From: an uncultured Rhodopila sp.
GTDB taxonomy: Bacteria > Pseudomonadota > Alphaproteobacteria > Acetobacterales > Acetobacteraceae
NCBI RefSeq assembly: GCF_903944925.1
Contig: NZ_CAJATU010000082.1
Span: 1-64,000, forward strand
Direction: 5' to 3'
Length of the DNA stretch: 64,000 nucleotides
Below are positions 19,148 to 29,334 of this stretch, one piece after another. Both the position numbers and the translations under genes were made by a program. The first letter of the stretch is position 1. Every line of letters begins with the position of its first letter. The notes beneath the pieces were generated by a model that saw nothing but the letters and a program-made list of their open reading frames with translations, was not told where the DNA came from and ran no database searches.

Positions 19148-20797
19148 CTACCCGTAAACCCCAACCCCCTCGCCTCGCGTCATCCGTTCAACCAGTGGAA
19201 CCCCGGTCAAGCTGCACGCCACCGCCTCCGCCACCCTGATCCCGTCCACACCCGCCGACAAAATCCCCCCGGCATAGCCGGCCCCTTCGCCGGCCGGGAA
19301 TAACCCCGGCGTATTTATGCTATGCCCGTCCGCGCCCCTGACGATCCGGATGGGTGAGGACGTTCGCGTCTCCACCCCCGTCAGCACCGCGTCGTGCATC
19401 GCGAAGCCGGGGATCTCCCGGGCAAACCGCCCCACGGCCTCACGGATCGCCTCCACGGCGAACCCGGGCAGGCAGGCTGCCATATCCGCCACCGCCACCC
19501 CCGGCTGATAAGACGGCACCACCACCCCCAGCGCCCGGGACGCCCGGCCCTCCAGCAGATCGCCGACGGTCTGCACCGGAGCGGCATACGAACAACCCCC
19601 CGCCTCGAACGCACGCCGCTCCCATTCCTGCTGGTAGGCCACGCCCGCCAGCGCATCGCCCGGATAGTCCGCCGGCGTGATCCCGCAGACGATCCCGGCA
19701 TTGGCGTTGAACTCGGCGCGGGAATACTGGCTCATGCCGTTGGTGGCGACGCACCCGGCTTCCGATGTCGCCGCCACCACGCGCCCGCCGGGGCACATGC
19801 AGAAGCTGTAGACGGATCTGCCGTTGCTGGCGTGGTGCACCAGCTTGTAGTCCGCCGCGCCAAGCAACGGATGACCCGCAAACCCGCCGAACCGGGCGCG
19901 ATCGATAAGCGACTGTGGATGCTCGATGCGCACGCCGATAGAGAACGGCTTGGCCTCGATGAAAAGGCCCCGCCGGTGCAGCACCCCGAACGTGTCCCGC
20001 GCGCTGTGCCCGATCGCCAGCACCACGGCCGATGCGTCGATCTGCGAGCCATCCGCCAGGACTACGCCGCGCACCCGCCGCTGCTCGTCCAGCGCAAGAT
20101 CATCGACCCGTGCGCCGAAGCGATACTCGCCGCCGAGCGCCTCGATCTTCGCCCGGATGCCCTCCACCACCGTCACCAGCCGGAAGGTGCCGATATGCGG
20201 CTTGGAGACCCACAGGATTTCCTCCGGCGCGCCGGCCTCGACGAACTCCGTCAGCACCCGCCGCCCGAGGCCGCGATGGTCCTTGATGCCGGAGTACAGC
20301 TTGCCGTCGGAGAACGTGCCGGCGCCGCCCTCGCCGAACTGCACGTTGGATTCGGGGTCCAGCACGCCGCGGCGCCACAGGCCCCAGGTGTCTTTCGTGC
20401 GCTCCCGCACCAGCTTGCCGCGTTCCAGGATCAGCGGCCGGAAACCCATCTGCGCCAGGGTCAGCGCCGCCATCAGCCCGCACGGGCCGGTGCCGATGAC
20501 AACCGGCCGACTCTCTGACCCGCCGGCATGAACGGGCAGACAGTACTGCGTGTCCGGCGCCTGGCCGACACGAGGGTTGCCGGCGCAACGCGCCAGCACG
20601 GACGCCTCGTCCCGCACCGCCACATCCACCGCATACACCAGGCTGATCGCCGATCGGCGGCGCGCGTCGTAGCCGCGCCGGGTGACGGTCAGGGACAGAA
20701 TATCGGCGGCAGCCACGCCAAGCCGCTCAAGCACCGCGTCGCGCAAGGCATCGGGCGGATGATCGAGCGGCAGCTTCAGTTCGGTCAGGCGGAGCAT
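19148..20797 (-). CDS. FAD-dependent dehydrogenase (NAD(P)/FAD oxidoreductase family)
   Basis: RPVVIGTGPCGLMAALTLAQMGFRPLILERG; PAGEGAGYAGGILSAGVDGI. Confidence 0.88.
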   Translation of the reverse strand: MLRLTELKLPLDHPPDALRDAVLERLGVAAADILSLTVTRRGYDARRRSAISLVYAVDVAVRDEASVLARCAGNPRVGQAPDTQYCLPVHAGGSESRPVVIGTGPCGLMAALTLAQMGFRPLILERGKLVRERTKDTWGLWRRGVLDPESNVQFGEGGAGTFSDGKLYSGIKDHRGLGRRVLTEFVEAGAPEEILWVSKPHIGTFRLVTVVEGIRAKIEALGGEYRFGARVDDLALDEQRRVRGVVLADGSQIDASAVVLAIGHSARDTFGVLHRRGLFIEAKPFSIGVRIEHPQSLIDRARFGGFAGHPLLGAADYKLVHHASNGRSVYSFCMCPGGRVVAATSEAGCVATNGMSQYSRAEFNANAGIVCGITPADYPGDALAGVAYQQEWERRAFEAGGCSYAAPVQTVGDLLEGRASRALGVVVPSYQPGVAVADMAACLPGFAVEAIREAVGRFAREIPGFAMHDAVLTGVETRTSSPIRIVRGADGHSINTPGLFPAGEGAGYAGGILSAGVDGIRVAEAVACSLTGVPLVERMTRGEGVGVYG

Positions 20798-20825
20798 GCT
20801 GGCTAACGAACGCGCGACCGCGCCC

Positions 20826-21893
20826 CTACCCCCGCAGCAGTGTTGCCCACCCGTGCGGGTCCGGCGCGGTGCCATATTGGATACCCACGATGGTATCATA
20901 CAGCTTCTGCGTCAGCGCCCCGGTCTGGCCGCCATTGATGATATACTTCTCGCCCTTGTAGCCTAGCTCCCCGACCGGCGAGATCACCGCCGCCGTCCCG
21001 GTGCCCCACATCTCCAGCGTCCCGGCCTTCGCCGCCGCCAGCACGTCGTCGATCGCAATCGGCCGCTCGGACACGCGCAGCCCCCAGTCGCGCAGCAGGG
21101 TCAGCGCCGAGTCCCGGGTGATGCCAGCCAGGATGGTCCCGTTCAGCGGCGGGGTGATCACCTCATCGCCGATTTTCAGCATGATGTTCATGGTGCCGAC
21201 CTCGTCGAGGTATTTGTGCTCGACGCCGTCGAGCCAGAGCACCTGGGTATAGCCGGCCTTCTGGGCTTCCTCCGCGCCGAACAGCGAGGCCGCGTAGTTG
21301 GCCATTGTCTTCGCCGCACCCAGCCCGCCGCGCACCGCACGGACATACTGGTCCGTGGCCAGGATACGCACCGGGTTCATGCCTTCCTTGTAATAAGCCC
21401 CCACCGGCCCGACGATCACGTAGTACAGATACGAGTGCGACGGATGCACGCCCAGGAACGTCTCCGCCGCGATCACCGTCGGGCGGATATACAGCGAGGT
21501 GCCCGGCAGCGAAGGCACCCAGCGCTGATCGACTTCCACCAGCGCCCGGATCGATTCCTCCACCAGGGCGGGATCGATCTCCGGAATGCACAGGTAATGT
21601 CCCGATTTGTTCAGCCGCCGCGAGTGGTCCGCCACGCGGAACAGCCGGATCTGCCCGTCGGCGCCGCGAAACGCCTTCAACCCGTCGAAAATGCCCTGTC
21701 CGTAGTGCAGTACGCAGGTGGCCGGGTCCAGCACGAACGGTGCGTAAGGCTCGATCCGCGGCGAGTGCCAGCCCTTCCCCTCGTCGTAGTTCATCAGGAA
21801 CATATGGTCGGAGAACACCTTCCCGAACGCCAGGCTCTCATCAGCCGGGGGCTGCGCGGGGTTGGCGGTGCGGGTTATCGCGATCTGGGTCAC
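20826..21893 (-). CDS. ilvE: Branched-chain amino acid aminotransferase
   Basis: 355 aa class IV PLP aminotransferase; LHYGQGIFDGLKAFRGADG, KTMANYAASL, DGVEHKYLDEVGTMNI. Confidence 0.95.
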   Translation of the reverse strand: MTQIAITRTANPAQPPADESLAFGKVFSDHMFLMNYDEGKGWHSPRIEPYAPFVLDPATCVLHYGQGIFDGLKAFRGADGQIRLFRVADHSRRLNKSGHYLCIPEIDPALVEESIRALVEVDQRWVPSLPGTSLYIRPTVIAAETFLGVHPSHSYLYYVIVGPVGAYYKEGMNPVRILATDQYVRAVRGGLGAAKTMANYAASLFGAEEAQKAGYTQVLWLDGVEHKYLDEVGTMNIMLKIGDEVITPPLNGTILAGITRDSALTLLRDWGLRVSERPIAIDDVLAAAKAGTLEMWGTGTAAVISPVGELGYKGEKYIINGGQTGALTQKLYDTIVGIQYGTAPDPHGWATLLRG

Positions 21894-22023
21894 TGCGGTC
21901 TCGTTGTCTGAAGGAGCCTCACGCTACAATACCATGAAACCCCGCGCCATTGCAGCCTGCGGTCGCCCGTCATGCGTGTGCCGGCAATCCGACGTGACCG
22001 CGACGGGCGGTGACGCCCCGGCG

Positions 22024-22212
22024 CTATCCGCCGCGTTCCGCGATCTGCTGCTGCCGCCGCCTGTCGCTGACCGTGCGCATGTTGAGCAGTTCGCGCCGGA
22101 CTTCCGCATTCTCATCGTCGGTGCCGGGGTGCCGCGAGCCGTCAGGCGCCAGCCAGTAACAGGTTTCCGCCTCGGCATTGATGATCTTTTGCCAGTCCTT
22201 TGGCCTGCTCAC
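22024..22212 (-). CDS. Small hypothetical protein
   Basis: 62 aa from GTG: VSRPKDWQKIINAEAETCYWLAPDGSRHPGTDDENAEVRRELLNMRTVSDRRRQQQIAERGG; protein-like composition. Confidence 0.35.
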   Translation of the reverse strand: MSRPKDWQKIINAEAETCYWLAPDGSRHPGTDDENAEVRRELLNMRTVSDRRRQQQIAERGG

Positions 22213-22367
22213 GATAGCTCCTGCTTTCCGGAAAAGGGGTGATGACGCGTGACCCGAGGTGGAGGGAACCGCCGACTCCACGCCACCGGCAGTGAACCTT
22301 GTGCCGGGCGCGGCACAGGCAAGACGACGGTCGCCAGGTGGCGGAGATTCTTCAAGGCGGAGCTGCA

Positions 22368-23633
22368 TCAGCCGAGCGCCGCCTGCACCCAGCGCGCCCC
22401 GGCCAGCACCGCCCGATCCTCCCCTCGCCGGCCGACGATCTGGATGCCCAGCGGCAACCCGTTCGGACCCGTCCCGGCCGGCACCGTTACGCAGGGCACG
22501 TGCAACGAGGTCCAGATGAAGTTGAACACGGGGTCGCCGGTCCACTCCAAACCCTTCGGCGCCTCACCGGGCGCGGCGGGCGTAACCAGCACATCCAGCC
22601 CCTCCATTGCCCGCGGAAACGCGGCCTGCATGCGAGCGAACACGGCATAGGCGTGATCCAGCGCCGCCTCGGTTTGCGAAAGCCCGAACGCCAGGCGTTC
22701 CCGCAGCCCTTCGCTGATCAGGTCCGGGAAGCGGGTCAGTTCCCATGCCAGAGATCGGGCGCTTTCCGCATTCATGACGATCGGGTGCGCCTCGATCAGC
22801 TCCGCGAAATCCTCCGGCAGTTCCCGCTGGCAGATCGAGGCGCCCGCCCGGCCGAGCGCATCGCTCACCCGTTCTATCAACGCCACGGTTTCCGGTGCCG
22901 CTGCGGACCACACGGGTGAGCGGCAAATCCCGATCCGCGGGGCGCGCTGGGGCTTTGCATCCGGATCGCCGAGGTCGCGGCCGGAGACCGCCCCGGCAAA
23001 CAGCGCGCAGTCGGCTACCGTGCGCGCGATCACGCCGACGGTATCAAGACTGTCCGACATGATCTTCATGCCGCTGCGGCAGATCAGGCCGAATGTCGGC
23101 TTGTAGCCCACCACGCCGCAAAACGCCGCCGGACGGATCACGCTGCCGGCGGTCTGGGTGCCGAAAGCCAGAGGGAACAGGCCCGCGCCGACTCCCGCGG
23201 CTGAACCGGAGGACGACCCGCCGGGGGTGTGGGCGGGATTGACCGGGTTCATCGTCGGCCCCGGCTGCCGCGTCGCGAACTCCGTCGTCACGGTTTTGCC
23301 GACGACCACCCCGCCGGCCGCCCGGGCCGCAGCCACTGCCGCGGCATCCGCCCTCGGCTGCCAGCCCTGCCAAATCGGCGAACCGTATTCGGACGGCATG
23401 TCGGCCGTGTCGAGCACGTCCTTAACCCCGATCGGGATGCCTTGCAGCGGCCCCGGACGACACGACGCCGCGGCTGCGCGAACTTTGTCCGGATCGAAAC
23501 AGGCAAACGCCTTGACCGCCGGATCATGACGGGCGATGCGATCCACATACGCTTCCGCAAGATCGAGCGGGGTTAGCTTGCCATCCCGTACCAGATGAAC
23601 GGCGCGCACTGCGGACAGGCCGGGCAAATCCAT
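22368..23633 (-). CDS. Amidase signature family enzyme
   Basis: GIPIGVKDVLDTADMPSEYGS; TPGGSSSGSAAGVGAGLFPLAFGTQTAGSVIRPAAFCGVVGYKP. Confidence 0.93.
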   Translation of the reverse strand: MDLPGLSAVRAVHLVRDGKLTPLDLAEAYVDRIARHDPAVKAFACFDPDKVRAAAASCRPGPLQGIPIGVKDVLDTADMPSEYGSPIWQGWQPRADAAAVAAARAAGGVVVGKTVTTEFATRQPGPTMNPVNPAHTPGGSSSGSAAGVGAGLFPLAFGTQTAGSVIRPAAFCGVVGYKPTFGLICRSGMKIMSDSLDTVGVIARTVADCALFAGAVSGRDLGDPDAKPQRAPRIGICRSPVWSAAAPETVALIERVSDALGRAGASICQRELPEDFAELIEAHPIVMNAESARSLAWELTRFPDLISEGLRERLAFGLSQTEAALDHAYAVFARMQAAFPRAMEGLDVLVTPAAPGEAPKGLEWTGDPVFNFIWTSLHVPCVTVPAGTGPNGLPLGIQIVGRRGEDRAVLAGARWVQAALG

Positions 23634-23703
23634 CTTCGCTGCCTCCTGAAAACCCCGGCAGCTTGCAACACAGCCTTTTTGGCGTCCACCTATCCCCGCG
23701 TTT

Positions 23704-24171
23704 TCAAAGTCGAGCGTCCCCGGCTTCGAAGCCCAGCACCCCCGCGACATCGAGGTCTGGCTTGGACCACGCTTTCGGGTCTGCACCCGTCCACGCTCCC
23801 ATCTGATCGAAAGCCGCCTCAACGGCATCGGGATAAACCTCGTGCCTGAGGCTGGGCAGACTCTTCAACAGCCGCCGGATCTCACGCTGCTGCTCGCGGG
23901 TCGTCAGGCGCCAGCTCCGCGTCGCCATTTCGGGCTGTATGCGCAACTTCGGAATGTGCGCATAAAGCACGATCAACCGCGATCCAAGTTCGCGGCGGTC
24001 ACGCGCAGCCATGTCCGTCAGGTACGCGATGAGGTTGCCGCTGTCGAGCACGGCAAGATCGCCGTTTTGCAAGGCTGCGATCTGTCGCTCGATCCATGCA
24101 TGCTCATCCGCCTCGTACAGCGTGCCGGTCGGCTGCTCGACCAGATCGGCCATCCGTCTGCCTCCAATCAC
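23704..24171 (-). CDS. DUF29 family protein
   Basis: YEADEHAWIERQIAALQNGDLAVLDSGNLIAYLTDM...; typical DUF29 length and layout. Confidence 0.8.
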   Translation of the reverse strand: MIGGRRMADLVEQPTGTLYEADEHAWIERQIAALQNGDLAVLDSGNLIAYLTDMAARDRRELGSRLIVLYAHIPKLRIQPEMATRSWRLTTREQQREIRRLLKSLPSLRHEVYPDAVEAAFDQMGAWTGADPKAWSKPDLDVAGVLGFEAGDARL

Positions 24172-24271
24172 CCAATTGATTCTAGCACATCAAGCGGAGC
24201 AAAAAATCGGCAATGAACAAAGCCGTCGGCCATGAGCTAACGTTCTGCGGGGCGGGAACGTCGAACTCCAT

Positions 24272-24290
24272 AGGTATGTCGCACATACCT
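24272..24290. promoter_or_regulatory. Perfect 8-3-8 inverted repeat, candidate operator
   Basis: AGGTATGT-CGC-ACATACCT in the gap between divergent genes. Confidence 0.4.
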
Positions 24291-24356
24291 GATTTCTTCA
24301 CCTTGAACGCCAACTGACACTGGCGCCGCATTTCGACCGGGTCCATCCTTTCCCCG

Positions 24357-24932
24357 ATGAGCGCACAGCAGCAGCCCAAGGGGGATACGTCAGGCACCGG
24401 CGGCGGACCCATCCGCGTCGGCGGCACGCCCGACGGCCTCGTGACCTATTTGGTCGATCTGCCGCCCGAGGCACTTCCCGCCGTCTGCAAGCGCGACCTG
24501 GAACGCGCCTGGTACGCCGCGCGCGATGCCGCCCTGGCCGAGCGCCAAGGAGCGGTGCGCGGATTCCGGTTCAACCGACCGGACGGCAGCCACACCGATC
24601 TCGCCCTGGCAGACCGCGACGCACGCTGCTGGGTCGGCGCGGTGGACCTGACCGTGGGGATCGCCACGGCGAACGGATTATCGCTGTGTCTGCGGCTGCT
24701 CGCCCTGATCGATCTGCTGGCCCGGGCGCCCTGGGCACGGTCGCTGCTGCATCTCGCCCGCGACGGGGCGGAATTCCATCCGGCGTTGCTGAAGGCCGCC
24801 GCAAGTCAACCGTTGACGCGGGATGCGCGGTTCGACGAAACCGGGTTCCGCACCCGCCTGTCCCGATTCGCCGGCGGCTTCCAGATCGAAGCGCCGGAGG
24901 CGGTCCCCCGCCTTTCAGGAGCCCATTCATGA
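24357..24932 (+). CDS. Hypothetical protein
   Basis: 191 aa ORF; downstream ORF overlaps through ATGA. Confidence 0.6.
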   Translation: MSAQQQPKGDTSGTGGGPIRVGGTPDGLVTYLVDLPPEALPAVCKRDLERAWYAARDAALAERQGAVRGFRFNRPDGSHTDLALADRDARCWVGAVDLTVGIATANGLSLCLRLLALIDLLARAPWARSLLHLARDGAEFHPALLKAAASQPLTRDARFDETGFRTRLSRFAGGFQIEAPEAVPRLSGAHS

Positions 24933-25267
24933 CTTGCCTCCGTATCGCGATCTCAACCGGAGCCTTGCTCGGGGCCGTCGCCTTGTCCGCGTGCGACAGC
25001 GCCCCGCAGACCGCCCAGCAGCAGGCCGATGCCCAAACGGCCGCCGCGTGCCGCCAGCGCGCGAACGAAATCTTCGATCGGCAGAACCGCGGCGCCATCT
25101 ACGCCGCCAACCCGTCTACCAACTCGCCGTTTTCCGCCAACTTCACAGGCGACAATCCCAGCCGCGGCCTGTCGCAACAGTTTGCCCATGACAGGCAGGT
25201 CAGCGACTGCATACGCAACTCCGGCACCGGGGCCGAGCGTAGCCAGCCGCCGGCGGACCAGCACTGA
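24929..25267 (+). CDS. Small lipoprotein, hypothetical
   Basis: MTCLRIAISTGALLGAVALSACDSAP lipobox; ATGA overlap with upstream gene. Confidence 0.75.
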   Translation: MTCLRIAISTGALLGAVALSACDSAPQTAQQQADAQTAAACRQRANEIFDRQNRGAIYAANPSTNSPFSANFTGDNPSRGLSQQFAHDRQVSDCIRNSGTGAERSQPPADQH

Positions 25268-25301
25268 GCCGCCGCTTGTCGCCTGCGTCCGAGTTCCGCC
25301 G

Positions 25302-26486
25302 ATGATACAAGCGGCGAAACCCCATATGGACGCCATGGATCTGACCTTCATCCCGGGTTCCCGGATCGTCGAGGTGGCCCGCCTGGCCTTCGCCACGCCG
25401 GACGTGGATTTCCTGTGCTTCGGCGAATCCGACCAGCCGAGCCCGGACTCCGCACGGCAGGCCGCGGTGCAGGCGCTGGCGGACGGCGAGACCCGTTACC
25501 CCGACGTGCGCGGCCTGCCGGCGCTGCGGATGGCGCTGTCGGCCTACCTGTCGCGGCTGCACGCCAAGCCGGTGACGGAAGGCCGCATCCAGGTGACGGC
25601 GTCGGGCATGGCGGGGCTGTCGATCGCCATGGCGGCGGTGATCCGTGCCGGCGACAGGGTGGTCGTGCATGGGCCGATCTGGCCGAACATTCCGAACGCC
25701 GCGCATCTGCGCGGGGCCGATGTCGAGCAGATCGACCTGGACGCGCAGCCCGATGGCGGCTTCCGGCTCGACCTCGACCGCCTCGACTCGCTGATGGCGG
25801 GCGCGCGCGCGTTCATCCTGAACTCACCCGGCAACCCGACCGGCTGGACCGCCGAGGAGGCGGAGCTGCTGGCAATCCGCGAGATCTGCCGGCGGCACGG
25901 CGCCTGGCTGATCTCCGACGAGGTGTATTCCCGCCTGGTCTATGACGGGCGCCCCGCCGCGCCGTCGCTGCTGGACATCGCCGAACCGGGCGACCGCATT
26001 ATCGTCTGCAACAGCTTTTCCAAGACCTGGATGATGACCGGGTGGCGGCTGGGCTGGCTGGTGGTGCCGGACGGCACGCAGGAGGCGTTCATCAACATCG
26101 TCGAAGTGTCGCACTCCGGCGTCGCGCCGTTCATCCAGCAAGGCGGAGTCGCCGCCGTCGGCGACTCCCGGGCGGTGGACGACTTCCGCGCCCACTGCGC
26201 CGCCGGGCGCGCCATGGCCGGGGAGGCGCTGGCGGGCCTGAACGGCGTGCGCTACCGGCCGCCCCCGGGTGCGTTTTATGCCTTTCTCGCCGTCGAGGGA
26301 TTGCGCGATAGTCTCGATCTGGCGAAGAAACTCGTCACCCGGCACGGCGTTGCCGTGGCCCCGGGCGTGGCTTTCGGTTCGGCGGGCGAGGGCTGGCTGC
26401 GGGTCTGTTTCGCCCAGTCCGCGCCGCTGATGGAGCGGGCGATGCATCGCCTGCGGGACGGACTTCGGGCGGAGATAGGATCATGA
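25302..26486 (+). CDS. PLP-dependent aminotransferase, class I/II
   Basis: LNSPGNPTGWTAEE; SDEVYSRLVYDG; NSFSKTWMMTGWRLGW. Confidence 0.92.
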   Translation: MIQAAKPHMDAMDLTFIPGSRIVEVARLAFATPDVDFLCFGESDQPSPDSARQAAVQALADGETRYPDVRGLPALRMALSAYLSRLHAKPVTEGRIQVTASGMAGLSIAMAAVIRAGDRVVVHGPIWPNIPNAAHLRGADVEQIDLDAQPDGGFRLDLDRLDSLMAGARAFILNSPGNPTGWTAEEAELLAIREICRRHGAWLISDEVYSRLVYDGRPAAPSLLDIAEPGDRIIVCNSFSKTWMMTGWRLGWLVVPDGTQEAFINIVEVSHSGVAPFIQQGGVAAVGDSRAVDDFRAHCAAGRAMAGEALAGLNGVRYRPPPGAFYAFLAVEGLRDSLDLAKKLVTRHGVAVAPGVAFGSAGEGWLRVCFAQSAPLMERAMHRLRDGLRAEIGS

Positions 26487-27166
26487 GCCAAACCATCACC
26501 TGTGCAGTTTGCGGCGCCCCGGCCAGAGCCGCGTTTGCCGCCCCCCAGCCGGAGATCGCGCCGGACCTGGACATGCGTCCGGGGGAGCCCGCGCGCTCCA
26601 CCCTGCCCGACTGGATCCAGCAATGTCCGCGCTGCCGCGCCGCCGCGCCGGATCTCTCGGCGCTGCCCAAGGCGGCCAAGGCGATCGTTGAATCGGATGC
26701 ATACCACGCGCTGAGCACGTCCGGGCTGGAGGAAACCCTGCCATTCCGCCGCTGGGCGCTGATCTGCGAGCGCACCGGGGATCATCCGCAACAGGCGGAG
26801 GCCTTGCTGCAGGCCGCCTGGGCGGCTGATGACGCTGCCGTGATGACCGATGCGGCCCGCCTGCGCACCGAGGTCGCGGCGCTGTGGGATGGCACCGAAG
26901 ACGTCGAACTCGGGCTGCGGCGGCTGGACGTGCTGCGCCGCGCCGGCCTGTTCGATCAGGCCGCCGCCTGGGCGGACGTGCTGGCGGCGCGGCAGCAGGG
27001 GGAGACCGGCCGGTTGATCCTCGCGTTCCAGAAGGCGCGGATCGCGACCCGCGACGTCGGGCGGCACCTGATCAGCGCCGCCCTGCCGCCACCGTCCGCA
27101 ACGCCGCACGTTTCCCACGGCAAGCGCGCTCAAACCGGGTTCTGGTCGCGCCTGCTGCGGAAGTAG
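26483..27166 (+). CDS. Hypothetical protein with CxxC zinc-ribbon-like pairs (DUF2225-like)
   Basis: CAVCGAP...CPRCRAAAPDLSALPKAAKAI; ATGA overlap with aminotransferase. Confidence 0.55.
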   Translation: MSQTITCAVCGAPARAAFAAPQPEIAPDLDMRPGEPARSTLPDWIQQCPRCRAAAPDLSALPKAAKAIVESDAYHALSTSGLEETLPFRRWALICERTGDHPQQAEALLQAAWAADDAAVMTDAARLRTEVAALWDGTEDVELGLRRLDVLRRAGLFDQAAAWADVLAARQQGETGRLILAFQKARIATRDVGRHLISAALPPPSATPHVSHGKRAQTGFWSRLLRK

Positions 27167-27237
27167 GTGGCGTCAGACCGGCCTCTCAGGCGACGCCTCC
27201 GCGTCCGGGCGGTGACGAAAAAAGCGCCCGATTGGCG

Positions 27238-27489
27238 TCAAATCATGAACATCCGGGTGATTGACACGCCGAGCAGCAACAGCCCGATCAAAGCGAAGCC
27301 GAGGGCGCCGTAGGGCGGCAGGATACTGAGTATATTGAGGACGATGAACACCACGGCGGTCAGCGAGGTTCCGACGGCCATGAGGAAACTGGGCTTGGCG
27401 AGCGAAGAGGCTCCTTCCCGGAAATAGAATCGAAGGACGAAGACAACGAAAGCGGCGACAAAAGGCAGCAGGAGAATGCTGTGCGGCAT
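27238..27489 (-). CDS. Small membrane protein, hypothetical
   Basis: 83 aa with three hydrophobic segments. Confidence 0.5.
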   Translation of the reverse strand: MPHSILLLPFVAAFVVFVLRFYFREGASSLAKPSFLMAVGTSLTAVVFIVLNILSILPPYGALGFALIGLLLLGVSITRMFMI

Positions 27490-27629
27490 GGGAACGCTAT
27501 ACTCCAGAGGACCGGTGCGGGAGCGTCACTAGACCCTTTCCGGCGGATTGGCATCAGGCGTCATCCGGTCGCAGGATTATCCCGCCGGTTCCCGACAGGC
27601 ACATGCATGGCGCCAGATGTGCCCTGGCT

Positions 27630-28832
27630 TCAATCCGTTTGGCGCACCGGCCGCGTCTCCGGCATCGTTAGAAGGACCGTAACAAAAGCAGCCATCCCGA
27701 TGCCTGCCAGCGTGAAGAACGCCGCCTGCATACCAGCAGTGTCCGCAATGCCGCCCGACATCGTCGTGCTGATCGCCGCTCCGATATAGGCCGCCAGGCC
27801 GAGGACCCCCATGCACAGGTTGAAATGCGCCGTGCCCAAGGTCAGGTCGGAGGCCACCAAGGGCAGCAGTACTCCGAACACCGCCGCGCTGATGCCGCTG
27901 ACCGCCTGTCCCGCCACCAGCGGCCAGGCCCCGGGCAACACTGCCAGCAGCACGCCGCGCAGTGGCAGCGCGCCCCAGCCGAGCAGCAGAAGGCGCTTGC
28001 GCCCAAATCGCTCGGCGGCGCGGCCGATACGCGGGGACAGCAGGGCGACGACGCATTGCGGCACGACAATGCAGGCGGCGATGATCAGGTTGGCGAAATT
28101 GCCGGCCCGCATCGTCACCGCCGCGCCCGCCAGCGGCAGCATCGCGGCGTTGGACATGTGGAACAGCATGACACTGGCGCTGAAGATCAGCAGTTTGTGG
28201 TCGCCGAAGAGGCGCTTCAGCCCGGACATATCCAGCAGCCGGCTGGTGGTCTGGCCCCTCGCGTAGCTGCCGGCGCCAACCGACCAGAGTGAGATCAGAG
28301 CCGGCACGCTCAGCGCGGCGGTCAGCAGGAACACGAAGCGCGAGGACAGATACGCTCCGGTCGCGCCCATCACCGCCGCGGCGAGGCCGTTGCCGATCGA
28401 CGCATAGCGGGCGTTACGCCCCAGCCGCTCGCCCAGTCCGGCGTGGCCAACCAGGTGCAGGCTGATCGCGGCGATCGCCGGGGTCAGGATGCAACTGGCG
28501 AAACCGTGCAGCATCTGCGCCACCAGCACCGGCAGCCGATTGGGCAGCGTTGCCAGTAGCAGGGCGGCGATGATCACGGCGACCAGCGCGCCGGATGCGA
28601 CTCCGCGCTTGTTGCGCACCGCGTCCACCAGTGCGCCGGCCGGAAGCTGGCTGACCAGCGAGGTGACGGTGCCGAGCGTCAGGGCAAAGCCGATCTCCAC
28701 CTGGGTCCATTTTTGCGTGGTGAGGTAGACGGCGACGAAGGGGCCGAAGCCGGTCTGCACATCGGCGACGAAGAAGTTCACCAGGTCCAGGGCGCGGTTG
28801 CCGGATGGCCATGACGGGAGCAGGCGCCGCAT
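27630..28832 (-). CDS. MFS transporter
   Basis: 12-TM-like hydrophobicity; GFALTLGTVTSLVSQLPAGALVDAVRNKR. Confidence 0.88.
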   Translation of the reverse strand: MRRLLPSWPSGNRALDLVNFFVADVQTGFGPFVAVYLTTQKWTQVEIGFALTLGTVTSLVSQLPAGALVDAVRNKRGVASGALVAVIIAALLLATLPNRLPVLVAQMLHGFASCILTPAIAAISLHLVGHAGLGERLGRNARYASIGNGLAAAVMGATGAYLSSRFVFLLTAALSVPALISLWSVGAGSYARGQTTSRLLDMSGLKRLFGDHKLLIFSASVMLFHMSNAAMLPLAGAAVTMRAGNFANLIIAACIVVPQCVVALLSPRIGRAAERFGRKRLLLLGWGALPLRGVLLAVLPGAWPLVAGQAVSGISAAVFGVLLPLVASDLTLGTAHFNLCMGVLGLAAYIGAAISTTMSGGIADTAGMQAAFFTLAGIGMAAFVTVLLTMPETRPVRQTD

Positions 28833-28838
28833 CCGGGG

Positions 28839-29270
28839 CTAATGCGCCGGCGTTGGCGCGGGTGCGGCATCGGCTGGCGTCACCACTGGCGCCGCCTTGC
28901 CGGTGTTGCTGAATTCCGGCGCCGCCTTGATCTGGTCCGGGGTCATTTCCAGGGTGACCTGGTGCTTGCCTGAGGGCTTGAAGCGCAGCGCGCTCCAGTG
29001 CACCGCGACCTTGCGGCTGCCGACGCCCATGAAGCCGCCGAAATCGATGACCGCGGCCTGGGGCTGGCCGTTCTCGTCCACCAGCACATCGACCAGGCGG
29101 CCGATATCCTTGCCGTCGGGGCCGGTGACGTTGCAGCCGAGGATCGCCTCGGCGTCCTCGGGCTGGACGGTCTGGACGGAGCTGGCTGGTGCCGGCGGAT
29201 CGTCCGCGCGGACGGCTGGACATATCGAGATCGTGACGGATATCGCTACGGCCAGGACCATTCGTTGCAT
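28839..29270 (-). CDS. Exported PRC-barrel domain protein
   Basis: Signal peptide; AILGCNVTGPDGKDIGRLVDVLVDENGQPQAAVIDFGGFMGVGSRKVAVHWSALRF. Confidence 0.88.
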   Translation of the reverse strand: MQRMVLAVAISVTISICPAVRADDPPAPASSVQTVQPEDAEAILGCNVTGPDGKDIGRLVDVLVDENGQPQAAVIDFGGFMGVGSRKVAVHWSALRFKPSGKHQVTLEMTPDQIKAAPEFSNTGKAAPVVTPADAAPAPTPAH

Positions 29271-29334
29271 CGCCGCCTCCGCCAGGACCCGACAGGTCGG
29301 AAGCGCGGAGGCCCGTATCAAGTTGAAGGCATGT

